Position numbers and translations under genes: made by a program. Source: Strobilurus pachycystidiatus (Eukaryota; Basidiomycota; Agaricomycetes; Agaricales; Physalacriaceae). Taken from it: 64,000 bases of DNA. The notes beneath the pieces are model-generated. The model made no database searches. It saw nothing but the letters and a program-made list of their open reading frames with translations, and was not told the DNA's origin. Shown piece by piece: positions 48,884-60,925 of this stretch. The stretch covers positions 2,604,001 to 2,668,000 of the forward strand of contig JAHLMK010000007.1 in NCBI GenBank assembly GCA_019915135.1. The letters are read 5' to 3'. Position 1 is the first letter of the stretch; every line of letters starts with the position of its first letter.

Positions 48884-50046
48884 CTCGCAAGATCGCAATG
48901 CAATTGCTCCTAACACCACAAGGAACGCAGAGAGGATGGAATCTTATGTCAATGATTTTTTAGGAACCTTAACTCATGACTCACGGAAGTACCGATACAC
49001 CGTGTCACACATAGATACAACCCACAGGTACCGGTGTGGCGATCTTGACAGGACCCTGGACATCCGCTGGATAATCGTCAGATTCCGCCACGGAAGGACT
49101 CTTGACTCTTGTCAAATCAAGGAGGCTTCTGACGATCAGGACTTGATCAGGACAGGACCAGGACCAGGATGCTCTCGGAGACTCAGACCTATGTTGATTC
49201 GAGGCACGACTGCCCTTGAACGCTTGAACGCCTATGGGAAGCGAATTGGCATATGGAATGAGCAAAGTAGATCATCAGCTTGACGATCGACATAGAGGGG
49301 TTAAGATATACCGAGGCCCCGACACACATTCCGAATAAGACCCTGCCAACATGTTCTGTGGGGAAGATCACTACACGGTTGTGAAGTGGGTACACAGCAA
49401 TGATGAATCAAGTGACCGACTTCTTCCTTCAAATTCCTTTGCCTACGGTGTATTCGTTGGAGCGCATCTTGAAAGAGGTATATAGCGATGACAGTGTGAA
49501 TGGTCAGTAAGCGACTTCAAACGACGATGAGGTTTGGCGAAATTCAGCAGAGGGCAAGTGCCACAGATGGTCACGAATCAGTCACGGTCGGAGAACGACG
49601 TCCGTTGTACCACGTCAAAGACAGCGAAAATGAATTGTAGGTTCCAGGCACGTCCTTCACATACTGAAATACATTTTGGTCTCACATTCATCTTACCAAA
49701 GGTATCATATGGAGGCAGAAGAGTTGACCAAATTCACTTCGCAGTCTGTCAAATCAGCGACTTTGTCACAACTCTAGGGGTTTGATCGAACCTACACACC
49801 ATGATATTCAGATATTCAGCTGAACCAAGCATACGGCACGCATAGAGATCGGTTTGTGTAAATCTTGGAGTTGGAGCAGCGCCGTAGCGGACCCGGCGCT
49901 CAATCATCTACATACGAGATCAGCACGGTCATTGGAAATGATACGATATTCGCACCTTTCTATTCGAAACAGATCTGGCAGCTATTAGTATACTTACAAT
50001 ACCGTATCGGTCTACACTGAACGATGTGCATATATACGGCGCGAGG
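48884..50046. other. Intergenic, no supported gene
   Basis: Short frames only. Near 49235 on the minus strand a fragment ATGCCAATTCGCTTCCCATA, followed by GGCGTTCAAG, faintly resembles the start of the membrane paralogues but does not continue. Confidence 0.45.
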
Positions 50047-51052
50047 CTACATGAAGTCGTCTGCGTTGCTGCCAAAGTCGTCCAACGCCTCCTCGTACAC
50101 ACCAGTGTCAACTCTGGAAGGGGACACCGTCAATACGAATTGAAGCGGATGGAAAGGTTGTGGCGTACCGGCTTGCCACTTTAGCGGCACCCAAGGCTGG
50201 CTTCAAGGCGGACTTGGGCTTCTTCTTGCCACTTGCCTTGTCGCGCTGCTCCTTCTGTTTTTCGTTTGCAAGGGTAGTCAGTCCGCTCGCTGCCTTGCGC
50301 ACTTCAACATCCTTCAATGGCATTGCTAGCTCCCGGACATGATGCTCAACAAACGAGGCGTAAAGAGGCTTGTTTTGATGGCGCTTGATAATGAACTGGA
50401 TTATCTGGTCGGAGAGCTGTATGAAGTCATCCTTTGTTCGGGGCTGGAAAGAGATCAGCGCGTCGAGCTCCTTGTTCGATGTTCCTACGGCGCCGCAGTG
50501 TTCAGATCATGGCCGATAGCAAGGGGACAGCCAGCGCACCTCCCAGCGCAGCGGCGCCGAACAATTCGGCCGCGTTGTTCAGATCGGCGTTGAGTTCCAA
50601 CTCCTTGTCCCGGCGGGCCTTCTCCCGAGGGTCGAGGACAGCATCAGAGTCGTATTCGTCGTCGTCGTCGTCGTCGTCGTCCTGCTGTTTTCTGGCTGCT
50701 TTGGCGGCCTCTTTCTCTGCGATCTTGGCCTTGAGAGTGCCCTTCTTCTTTGGTGGCGCAGCTGTGACGGCCGGCGCAGGCTTTTTCTCCTCCTCCTCAT
50801 CGGACGACGCCTCCCAGTCGCTCTACGGGATCGTCGGTCGATGGTCGAGATAGTCGGCTGGCTGACGCACCACCGGTCCATCATCATCCTCATCTTCTCC
50901 CTCCCATCGTCCCTTTGCTGGTTTCTTGGGAATCGGAGCCTTTGATGGCGCGGATTGTGCTGGCGTGTCGCCATCGGAAGCCTCTAAAGGTTGATGAGCC
51001 GAATGAGAGAAGGAAAAGACGCAAAGAGCAGAGTGTTACCCCAATCAGACAT
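50047..51052 (-). CDS. HCR1: Eukaryotic translation initiation factor 3 subunit j
   Basis: Five exons on the minus strand. The start MSDWEASDGD, an acidic/Lys-rich N-terminal half with an Asp run (D8), KKKGTLKAKIAEKEAAK, LDPREKARRDKELELNADLN, NAAELFGAAALGGTSNKELD, FIQLSDQIIQFIIKRHQNKP, and the family end VDTGVYEEALDDF...DDFM identify eIF3j. It binds the 40S decoding centre and stabilises eIF3 and ribosome recycling. The second intron (CCG before GTGGTG) separates two similar acidic blocks, MSDWEASDGD and SDWEASSDEE. It diverges from the F-box gene. Confidence 0.9.
50656..50681. repeat. Trinucleotide repeat (GAC on the coding strand)
   Basis: An uninterrupted run of GTC on the plus strand codes for eight aspartates in the eIF3j gene. 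It is frame-safe and likely length-variable. Confidence 0.8.
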
Positions 51053-51239
51053 GTCGGATAGTGCGAGATCAAGCAAGAAAGCAAAGAAGGTGAAACGCGG
51101 TGAGTCCGGTGACTGTAAAGAATGAAAAGAGAATAGCGTGCCAGATGGCTTAGCGGTCAAGCGCACCAGCCAACCAGCCCCGAGTTCGAGTTGCAGCCAA
51201 ATCAAGTGCAATAATCCTTGCCTCCCACCATCCGACATC
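51053..51239. promoter_or_regulatory. Shared bidirectional promoter of eIF3j and F-box genes
   Basis: Only 187 bases separate the two ATGs of divergent genes. No TATA box is seen. The right half contains TGGCTTAGCGG and GTTCGAG, reminiscent of Pol III A- and B-box words, but they do not form a tRNA. Confidence 0.5.
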
Positions 51240-53039
51240 ATGAACCTCAATCTACCTGCCGTTGCCAACCTCCTCGGCGGGAATCCTCTCATGACGCCCG
51301 AGCAGGCGCGAACCGTCCGCTCTTTGCTGGACTTGGAGGAACACGTCCTCGCCAGCCTGAACGCTGAAATCCAAGAGGCGTCAGCTCTCCTAGAGAAACT
51401 CACTCGAGACCGGGATTCCCTCCAGGAAACACTGGTCAGTCGGCCAGGCGCGCAGACGGCGGCGTTGCGGGCTTTCATCCAAGAGCAGGAGCTGCAGCTG
51501 GCTCAACTCCAGGACGCCCATAGCGCAACCGAAACCCACCTGGCGCATCTGTATTGCGAGCGAGACGCGAACGCGAGTCGGGAAGACCTGGATGATGAAA
51601 TACAGAGGGCTACTGCGCTCTCGGATACTCAGGCCCGGCAGATGGGCGAGGTGCGCGCGCTGCTGGACTCCCACCTCAATATCCTCTCCCCCATCCGACG
51701 CATCCCTCTGGAGATGTTGTCAGAAATATTCAGGTGGTCCATCCCCAACGATGACTACGTTGTTCCAAAAATCTGCCAGGCTCCTCTATCTCTCACAGCG
51801 GTCTGCAGTCACTGGCGGAGGCTTGCGCTCAATTCGCCTTACTTGTGGTCATCTCTCTCGGTTGTGTTGACGCGCGATACATGTCGCCCTGCCCCACCAC
51901 TTGTCGAAGCATGGCTCCAGAGATCAGCCAATACTCCGCTGTCATTCTCAATCTTGGAAAACATCCAGGTCGAAGAGGTTGATGCGCACGACAACTCCGT
52001 AATCACCTGTAAAGACATCATGTCCTATTTTTCCCCGCACTATACTCGCTGGAAACGCGTCAAGCTCCAATACACTGATTGGAGGATGCCCTCTGGATTG
52101 GCAATTATACCACCCCACAGTAAACTCCCTTTGCTCGAAGTGTTAAATCTTCACCGCGAGTACTGGGTCACCGCGGAGACCCAAGAACTGTGCGGGGTCC
52201 TCGCAGCACCCGACTTGCGCGACTTTACATGGTACAGCCGTAGCTCGCCAATCAATCCTCTTTCCATTATCCCTCCCTCTCAACTTACGCGGTTGCAAAT
52301 GTCCCGCCCAGTGACAGACGACGCCTATTTCGACATCATTACCCGATATCCCCTGCTACAATTCCTAGACGTCTACGTGCAACTGGTGGGAAGAGCACCG
52401 GAAGATCCTTCCATCGCACCCATAAACACAGCCATTCGTCTTCCCGACTTGGTAGAATTCTCCCTGACCGTGGACACATCCATATCCAGCTTATTCAGTC
52501 GCATCGTTGCCCCATCCCTCGAACTACTCCGAATCAACCGCTTGGACGAGTACCTTCTCGTTGACCCCCGCGCTCAGATCGTCTTCTGGGACCGAGACGA
52601 AATGAGTCTCTTCCTGCAGCGATCAAGGTGCGAGCTGAAAACTTTTGAAGTGAGGGACGGGGAGTTATCAGATAGGCAACTCATCCACTTCCTCGAGACA
52701 TGCAGCTCTTCACTCCGAAACCTCATGATCTCGAACGAGAGGTCACAAAGGCATCCCGTCACCGACTTGGTCCTTCGGGCACTTATGCCAGTCGAGGGTA
52801 CGGCGTACCTTTGTCCGCATTTACAGCTTCTGAAGTTGTGGAGATGTGTTATCTCCACTGACGGGATGCTCTCAGATATGATCTCTGGTAGATGGGCGCG
52901 ACGGCCTGAGGGTAGCGAGTCGAAACCGCTCCGAGTGGCGATAGTGCTTCTGAGCGACGAAAGTCGTCATCCGGTGGATGTAGACCGTTTGAAGGAGCTG
53001 CATCAACGGCGGTCTGGTATAACCCTTGTTCGACGATGA
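51240..53039 (+). CDS. F-box protein (599 aa)
   Basis: A single uninterrupted exon, unusual among its intron-rich neighbours. The start MNLNLPAVANLLGGNP is the first ATG; the frame is open upstream without ATG. A coiled coil covers about residues 40-140. The F-box-like motif follows at about 145-205: SPIRRIPLEMLSEIFRW then SLTAVCSHWRRLALNSPYLW. The rest has irregular leucine-rich repeat character (LLEVLNL, LQLLKLWRC). This is the standard layout of the large F-box family of agaricomycetes, thought to be substrate receptors of SCF ubiquitin ligases. The substrate is unknown. Confidence 0.88.
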   Translation: MNLNLPAVANLLGGNPLMTPEQARTVRSLLDLEEHVLASLNAEIQEASALLEKLTRDRDSLQETLVSRPGAQTAALRAFIQEQELQLAQLQDAHSATETHLAHLYCERDANASREDLDDEIQRATALSDTQARQMGEVRALLDSHLNILSPIRRIPLEMLSEIFRWSIPNDDYVVPKICQAPLSLTAVCSHWRRLALNSPYLWSSLSVVLTRDTCRPAPPLVEAWLQRSANTPLSFSILENIQVEEVDAHDNSVITCKDIMSYFSPHYTRWKRVKLQYTDWRMPSGLAIIPPHSKLPLLEVLNLHREYWVTAETQELCGVLAAPDLRDFTWYSRSSPINPLSIIPPSQLTRLQMSRPVTDDAYFDIITRYPLLQFLDVYVQLVGRAPEDPSIAPINTAIRLPDLVEFSLTVDTSISSLFSRIVAPSLELLRINRLDEYLLVDPRAQIVFWDRDEMSLFLQRSRCELKTFEVRDGELSDRQLIHFLETCSSSLRNLMISNERSQRHPVTDLVLRALMPVEGTAYLCPHLQLLKLWRCVISTDGMLSDMISGRWARRPEGSESKPLRVAIVLLSDESRHPVDVDRLKELHQRRSGITLVRR

Positions 53040-54991
53040 ATGAACAGGATCCTCTTGTCAACTATAGAGTGGAAATTGACGCAGATGGGTACACCGCCTT
53101 CCGCTTCAATGTGTCCACTGAAAGACAGGCCTGGAAAGGCAGTGAACAGTGAGGTTGTGGTCAATGCAATCGGGCGGGAAGTGTGACGTCAAGGGAAGGT
53201 GCATGAGTATGGGAAAAGAGAAGCTTCAAGCTTGTCACATCCGTGGGTTGATCTGCCTCCTGCTTGCTTCGCTGCCAATCCCACTTCTTCATATTGGGTC
53301 TCGGCGTTTTGTCCAATGCATACAACGAACGGGCGGGGTGTCCCTTGCCTGCCAATGAACCGCAGCGGGGCTCAATATCTCGTTTGAGCATAGAACAATG
53401 CACACTAAGTCTCCAATAAGTATAAGTATACCACCTTGATCATTGGTTCCGTATGACGCGTCCAGTCTTCTTGATGAAAGTCTTCCGGACCTCGAGCGTG
53501 TGACGGTTTTGTGGGTGCCCTGTTGGTGTCTGTGTAACTGCTGGTCTGGCTGTGCACTTGCCACTAACACCCAAGAACAGCCCGTTGGCTCAATTCCTGG
53601 TCATACACTGGTCATAGTCCGACTGGTAGAGCTCCAGAGCTCTGTCCGATTTTGTCAAAGCTACTGGCTCCATACTACATAAGATAGGCTGCGCCTAGTA
53701 GTATACGGACGCAACATCCCGTCTTCGTCCTCCAAACATCGACTTTGGTATCTGACTGGAAAGCCTAAGTCTGGGATAGCAATCGGTTGACAGTGGCCAT
53801 CATTGTGGCACCTACTCGCAAGGGTCTTCAACGATGAGTGAGGACCGTCAAAAGTTGAACAAGTGGGCATGTACATCGATTTCAGTCCACACTGCTCACT
53901 TGACGAGCACATATAGCTGACACCCTCCTTATCGTCCTTCAAAGAAAGCTTCGTCATTGGCTCGCCCAAGCGCATCCTAAAGTATAACAAACAATTTGGC
54001 ACCTGTGAGCAAATCACGGTCATGAGGTTCATGGTCTAGCCAGGCTCGAGTCTAGCCAGGCCTATGTACAGTAACACAGGAGGTGTTCGCGGCATCACGT
54101 TGGATGGGTCCGACGGCTGTCTGCCATAAGCAGACGTCGACGGTAGGCTCGGGAGCACAGAGGGGATGGTGTTCAAAGGCATCTAAAGTCCCCCAACCGC
54201 GATCACGCAATGAGGCACCAATGTGCCAGCTGAGACGGATAGAGCTGAGGCGCTAGTAGTGTTCCTTTTGATCCACCAAGTCGCCAGCCTTTGAGGTCAC
54301 AGTTTTCCGGCCAGAAATTCGAGTACCATCGCATGACAGGAGATTCACTCACCCGACAGGCGGCGGCGGCGTCGTGCGAAGCAGGATCCTTGACCTAGCG
54401 AGTGGTGAAAATATCCTGGCTGCTCGTCACCACTGAGATCCCACGACTAACATACATATGTCATCGCCGCCAAAATCAGCGTTGTCGAGCGCGGCGTGAG
54501 CCACACGCTGCTTCGGAGTACTAGCCCGACGCTGCCGCCCCGTCACGACGCGACGGTCCGAATCTCCCTGTAATTGGTCTTTTCCTCCAACTTCCTCACG
54601 AGACGGCAGGCGAAGCAGGGATGCTTCCGAGAGTAAGTACTGTCGATACACCAAGAAGATGACTGAAGAGGAACAATCGAACCTTGAAGGCGGACAGGTC
54701 GTTCGCTCTGACTGCGCTTGTATGGGATATCCAGCACATCACCACCTCCGATTCCTGCTCCATTTTCGTCAAAATTTCGGTCACGTACTCCACGGACGAT
54801 AGAGATCCAGGATGACTCGACCGCACACTCTGTGGTGAAGTGGCGACTAGCTTCCCCGTCGATTGGCCGAATCTGTCTGCCAGCGAAGCGGCGGCATGGA
54901 CTGGCAGCTAGATAGACGCAGCCCACTCCAGTTGCGAGTGGCACACAGAAATCTTTCGTTGGGTGATCGCATATTGGTCATCTCTTTCTAG

Positions 54992-55325
54992 ATGTCAGCA
55001 AGGAGTCATTGGAGGTCGTGGCGCACTGACTCTATCGCAGGTTGATTGTCCTTTCATATGGTAAGCTCTTCTTGGTCTGTTCTTCGCATTGCGGTGTCAT
55101 CTTCTGCTTCTCGTCGTCTCAAATGTCATTCGTTATTCAGCTATCATCACATTCCTAAATGCCAGCAAGGAGGAATCGGACATCGTGGCGCACCTATTGC
55201 AGGTCAATTGTCCTTTCATATTGTGAGCTCTACTTATTCTGTTCGCTTACTGCGGGGTCACCGTGCGTTCAACTGCTGCCTCTCATCATCTAGAATGTCA
55301 TATATCCTCCAGCTAATTTCTTTAT
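54992..55325. repeat. Diverged 167-base tandem duplication
   Basis: ATGTCAGCAAGGAG at 54992 recurs as ATGCCAGCAAGGAG at 55159. Between them GTCGTGGCGCAC/ATCGTGGCGCAC, ATTGTCCTTTCATAT, GTAAGCTC/GTGAGCTC and CATTGCGG/TACTGCGG align at the same spacing. Divergence is clearly above 15 percent. Confidence 0.6.
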
Positions 55326-56129
55326 GTTCAAAGAAACGACCACATACTGCATCGTCGAGAATTTTGAGTCCACGAAAACCATGACGCAGGTGTGAAGTCA
55401 TATACGTCCTGGTCTGGAGAACCTTTTCTGCAGGTCAGTCAAGACGAGTAGTCCGATATCCGCGTTGACTGATGAACAGAAAGACCCGGAGGAGTCTACA
55501 TCGATGGAGCGTTGCTGTATTGAGTCGGGACTGCGATCTCTGTCGGCCAATTCCCACACACCTGTGACGCCCTGCCACCAGACAATTCCGCTCTTCACAA
55601 TGTCGCTCTTTTTTCCAGTGTTGGCTGCTGGGAACGGCTTCGTCACGACGCCGGTGCACGTAAGGCGACGCCGACGAAGGATTACTGTCTCCGTTGTCGC
55701 AGACATATGCGGACATTGAATGCAGGACTCGTCGCTCAAGAGGAAGGAGTCGTCTTGATGCAGGAAGGAGTCGTCTTGATGCGGGTGGAGTGTTTGGCTG
55801 CGATAGGTTCCTTTTACAGAGGCCTAGCTCGCCGAGCACGCAGCGAGCTGAAGGAAATACTACGTGCAGATGGACATTCTTAACCGTCTGCATTGCCTTC
55901 GTCCCCCTGGAGTTCTCAGAAGGACTGGAACTTGATGACAATCCTATGCGCATTGGGTAGTACTCATTGCGCATGAACGAGCCGTATCATTGACAAATAC
56001 CCACCTCAGACTCTTCGGCATGCGTAAAGCCATGTGCATCACGCGCCCGGCGGCACATTACGCCAACGTTCAGCAGCGGGAGTGGCCCACTTTTCTGGCA
56101 TTCGTTTCCATCGCAGTGCTAGTAATCAG

Positions 56130-56264
56130 CTGGCCGGCTTTTGCCCTGAAGACACCTGGCTTCGCAGAGTTTTGGCTCATCCGGCCAAAGCCGGCGAACA
56201 CGGCTTGACCTAGCCTGTGAGCCGCGCCTGGGCGGCTTGGGGCGGGATGCCGCCCCAGGCCGCC
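56130..56264. repeat. Nested inverted repeats, GC-rich hairpin
   Basis: GGCGGCTTGGGGCGG (56231-56245) pairs with CCGCCCCAGGCCGCC (56250-56264) around a 4-base loop, with a single G-T mismatch. Just upstream, GGCCGGCTTTTG (about 56130) and an AAAGCCGGC-type complement (about 56183) form a second, wider inverted repeat. No T-run follows, so a bacterial-type terminator is irrelevant. It may be a fragment of a fold-back element. Confidence 0.5.
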
Positions 56265-57147
56265 GCGGGATAGCTTAATCATTCTCCACAATATATGTGG
56301 CACATATTCTGAGTATCTGAGCTGAAGTGGCGAGAAACTGATCACCACTCACCCAGCTATACAGAAATCTCTTGCGAGTCGTTGGTACATGGAAGCGGGT
56401 GGAAGGATGACCGGCATATAGCAGGGACCTGCTGCAGGAGACCCCTGGCGAGGTCTTCTCGTCTCTTTCAAAATGATAATGGACTCCGTACTGAGCAGTG
56501 AGGACCCACGGCTTACTGGCTGGCCTACAGTTCACAAAATCCGAAGCGGGGATCATCAGACCCGTAAGGCCACCGCTAGGCCTGTCTCCGGCCCAAACGA
56601 CGCTGGCTCATAGCTGGCCTGACCTGAAGCCACATCACTACACATTGCCGGTCAGTCGGGGGCGTCCTTTGTCACTACTTGTGTCCAAGATCATGAGGCG
56701 CACGGCGCTTGGCCAGTAATGCATGTGACGTTTGCGGTGGAAGCGTTCACAAAGAAGCGGAGCGTCTTTGTAGATGTGATTACGACACAAGTCCATAGCG
56801 AGTTCCATTTCTGTGTCTGCTAAAGCTTAGCGCTTATTGGTCACAGACATGCGACGCAATTCGACCAACGCGGCGGCTGCTCACGCGGAACCAACCTCTA
56901 TTCGGAAACCGCTGTCGACGCCGTTAAGACCCTCGAGAATTGCTTTCGAAGGTAGAGCTAACAGAGTCATATAGAAAGTCGGACGGAGTTGTCGGTGTCG
57001 TATTCCTTGTATGTGAGTGTGACACCTGGGCCTCATCAACTCTCCTAGTGTTCTCTGTGACCTCTGTCAGTGCCTTAACGGGACGATTCCATCCAATAGT
57101 ATAAAGACCCGCTCGTGGGTATCCAACCTTTGCCTTTCACCCTCACC

Positions 57148-58902
57148 ATGTCACTCGCGCCACTCAAAATGAATTATGGTACGAAATTCCTCTCAAAAAT
57201 TCTTCGAGTCGGATTTCGACGCAAAGTGAGGTAGTGACCCTCGGAAACTCTGGTTTGAAGGTCTCCAGAATCATTCTAGGGTGTGCCATGTACGGCTCTT
57301 CCGAATGGTATGACTGGGTCAAGGACGAGGACCAGTCCATCAAGGCCATCAAGCAGGCGTGAGTCCATGTCTTCTTATGCGATACTTTTGACCTGACCTG
57401 AGTCTGCCCTTACTCAGATACGATCTTGGAGTCAACGCTTTTGACACTGCTGATGTGCGCCACCTTTCGTATTTGCGCAGGTCGTTGTAGATGTTCGCCA
57501 GGTATATTCCAATGGACGTTCCGAAATCTCTCTTGGCAAAGCAATCAAGATGCACAACATACCTCGCGCTTCCATCGTCGTCATGACCAAGGTGCGTACA
57601 CATTACCTTCATCCTCTTGTTCATTCCGGTCTACTTTCCCGGGCATCCTAACTTCAATCTGGCAGGTTCTGAACCCAGTCACTCGCACTATGGATACCCA
57701 CCTACACGGCACTGCCAGGACGGAGGCCGACTCCTTGGGATATGTCAATCAACACGGACTCAGTCGCAAGGTATTCAGATGTCTCGTCGCCCTACACAAT
57801 AGCTGAGCATAGTATCTTCTCTAGCATATCTTTGACTCTATCAAGGCTAGTCTCGACCGCCTTCAACTGGACTACGTCGACGTCTTCCAATGCCATGGAT
57901 TCGATGATGAAACGCCCATAAAGGAGACGGTGAACTTTACAATGCAGTCCGCGTGATACTTTGTACTTACTACCAAAAACAGATGAAAGCTCTCCACGAT
58001 GTTGTCCAAGCAGGCTACGCACGCTACATTGGTATGGCCAATTGTACCACGTGGCAATGTGAATTCCTTTTTGCTTTCCGTTGTCAGTATCTCATCGTTG
58101 CATACAGTCAACGCGATGCAGAGTATGGATTGGTTTGACACTCCCTCTTTCTGTGCTACTCACATTTCCTGACGCGACAGGTTATGCCATCAGTGAGAAG
58201 CTCACGCCTTTCATTTCGATGCAAATCGATTACAACCTCCTCAAACGGGATGACGAGCGTGAGATGTTACCCGCTCTCAAGGTGCTGCTTCTCTCCCCAT
58301 CACCGCAATCCCATTCTCAGATGTCCTTCTAGCATTCAGGTGTGGCAGCTCTGACCTGGTCGACGTTGGCCAGCGGCAGGCTGATCTCATCGGCAACTCG
58401 GCCAGACGGCGAGAAGTATGTTACTGCATGACGAAGAGCTCATTCCCTCCATCATTCATGAACTTCCTCCAGAAGCGAGAGCCCAGAGTGGCAGTTGTCC
58501 ACCATCGAGCGGTAAAGCCTCTGTGATTCCTTCCTGCGGTTTGAGGCGCTGATTGATCTACTGCCTACAGCGCTGAGCAGTTGGCCATTATCAAAAGGTC
58601 GAGCTTGCCCCAGTTGTGCATCGCATGGACACTCAAGAGACCTGGTAAGTATTAACCTCGAGCTCGGGTTTCACCGTCGAATGACGAGGTCCTGATTGCC
58701 GTACTTATAAGACGTCGCGGCGATTGTCCTTCCTGTACCGTCCACACAGCATCTCATTGAAGCATGTGGTATGTTACGTATCAGGTTGGGAGCCTTCATA
58801 CTGAAGCTAACTCCGGTTTCAGACGCCTTTGACATCGACCTGATCTCCAGCGACAATGGCTTCCTGGAGGAGTTGTACCAACCTCGCAAACTCAAAGCTT
58901 GA
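57148..58902 (+). CDS. Aldo/keto reductase
   Basis: At least eleven short introns; first exons are 57148-57178, 57235-57358, 57418-57454, 57502-57591, 57666-57770 and 57825-57929. The spliced protein starts MSLAPLKMNYVTLGNSGLKV and shows SRIILGCAMYGSSEWYDWV, AFDTADVYSNGRSE (catalytic Asp and Tyr), IVVMTK (catalytic Lys), LDYVDVFQCHGFDDETPIKE (catalytic His), ALHDVVQAGYARYIGMANC, KLTPFISMQIDYNLL, LKHSGVAALTWSTLASG and LPVPSTQHLIEAC. It is an NADPH-dependent oxidoreductase, close to the fungal aryl-alcohol dehydrogenase-like group; the substrate cannot be read. All junctions keep the frame, so it appears functional. Confidence 0.9.
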
Positions 58903-60925
58903 CAATCAACATGACGGATGTAGGTTTCGTTGCAAGTAGGGATTCATCAAGAACAGGCCTTTCCGAAAAAATAACGACGATTGAAAAAAGGTTCTCTTGT
59001 TACGTTTGTAATTGTACCGATGTAATCTTTGTGAATCAGTGTACGCATATGACAGTGGAACTTTCTGCCAGGGAACTTTCGCGCATGATAAGCCTTCTCC
59101 AGCTAGTGGTACGTACATAGTTGTATTCCATATCTCCTCCGATCTTCGCAACCACAGCTTTGCAATGGACACGGCCAGCACCCCAAAAGCTCCCTTTCAT
59201 GTCTGTCCGTCAAATGACCCCCACAACCGGCCTCAAATCTGACAGCTTGAGGGGTACAATCAGACAAAATGGACAATGATAGTGACAGGATGTGGCCGAT
59301 ATGTGACATTTACGCCACATTTGGTCAAATGCCGGTCATAAGTGCTTGTCCGCGCGCCGCGCAATGTAAGTCTGTTTTTTGAAGCCATCTTGAAGCTTTA
59401 CTGTGCGATTAGGCCAGAAGTGGCGGCACATCTTCGCCCGTCCAGCCATCAACAAGCATCCGGGCTCCTCGAATCTGACAAAGTAGGACAGTGATTTCCC
59501 TGTCTAGGTCTCAAATTTGGGTGATATGGCCAGCAAAAAGGCGTTTTTGAAGCCCTCAAACCTGACTAAATTTGACGACGGACATCGAGGGGAGCTTCCG
59601 GGGGGCTACACCGCCGTATGGGCACACGGTTTGTCCAATGAGAAAGTTTGAACCCCAAAACACTTCTGACGGGGGGCGTCCTTCACAATGGGTCATAAGG
59701 AACCTTTGAACTTCGGTAGAAGGAGAAGAAGAGCTCACTTCAATGGCGAGATACGGTCCGAGTCGCTCACCTGGAAGTGAAGCTTGCTTTACGAAAGTCC
59801 GAGGAGGGAGCGGGGACTTTGTCTACTCAAAATTGGGGTTCTTCAAGGCAGAGACAAGACTAGTAGTGACAATGTTCCCGACACGATGTGAACGGTGACT
59901 GACACTGAGGGTGTACTTCCACGCTGATCTACCCGGAGCGAAATTGATAGTAAAGCTCCAGGGGTGAAACGTGAAGGAGTTTCTGCACTCGAAGAACACT
60001 TTTTTTGGCAGGTCCAGCCTGCTGGGTCAGGGGAGAGATCAAGTCAGTGAGCAGTCACTGCCTTCTGCGTTCTCAGCCAAAGCCGAGTCTACGTCATCCA
60101 TCCAGTCATTGTAAGTATGCCGCGGACGCCACTCCTGAAGTGCTTGAGTTCGGAGATTGCCTTGATCTGCCAATTTTGGTAACTGTGGCGCCCACATTTA
60201 TCCCCGTCACAGATTGGAGCAATGAGGACGCCATATATCACTATCATGTTTGAATTGAATGAGGACAACACCGTGAATTGCATACTCGTAGTGCCTGCTT
60301 TGCGGCCAGAAGGTTCTTCGTCGCACTCGAACACAGAGGCCCGCTGCGCGGGCCCCAATAGATCAGTGGCCAGGTCGACTGGAATAAGCCATAGACTTGG
60401 TACATGAGCCGCATTCATAGGTAATTCATGACGATATCCATTACCCAGGGGTACGCCACACTTGTCAAGGTTACTATTGCATCCGCGCATCACACATCTC
60501 TAGCCTGGGCGCTACTTCTTGATACAGTAGCCTGAGTAGGGCTCGCGAAATGTTACCTGATGTGATAAGAGTGCTGTAATTGGCTGGCAAGTGCTGGTCG
60601 AGTCTGGTTGGTGCTGCAGCCTGGTGATGAGGTGGCCGAATGCGTCTCGGCTTTCCATCTGGACGCCTTGACACAAACAAAACTTATGTTCGTTCTGGGC
60701 CATCGTGGGAGTCTCAGAGGTTGCTCAGAGGTGTCAACAGTTGACCTGTTAGTGTCCGGCTGTTATTGGGTGCTGGAACTCGTCGGGAATTCGCGCAACA
60801 ACGTTAACGTCGGCATTCTTCCAGCTGGCGCTGGGCGCTGAGCAGGCAGAGAAATGTGCTGGCCTTGGGTGTCAGGATGATATGTAACAGTCTGCATCAA
60901 GTGCACTGCCACCACCACGCGCGTC
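58903..60925. other. Intergenic, no supported gene
   Basis: Two kilobases with only short frames on both strands. No domain, TIR pair or tandem repeat was seen by eye. Confidence 0.45.

Larger units (their letters stand above)
53040..57147. other. Gene-poor, repeat-bearing region, no supported gene
   Basis: Over 4 kb of short overlapping frames on both strands with no recognisable domain. It contains a 167-base tandem duplication (54992) and a GC-rich palindromic cluster (56.1-56.3 kb). Confidence 0.5.

Noticed and set aside
49189..49265. Possible third copy of the membrane paralogue start.
   Set aside because: Only about 25 bases resemble the other starts, with an in-frame stop, and nothing downstream aligns.
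51138..51200. tRNA gene in the eIF3j/F-box promoter (A-box-like TGGCTTAGCGG, B-box-like GTTCGAG, D-stem GCTT/AAGC).
   Set aside because: The A-to-B spacing is too short for an anticodon arm, the T-stem pairs poorly and the acceptor ends do not match.
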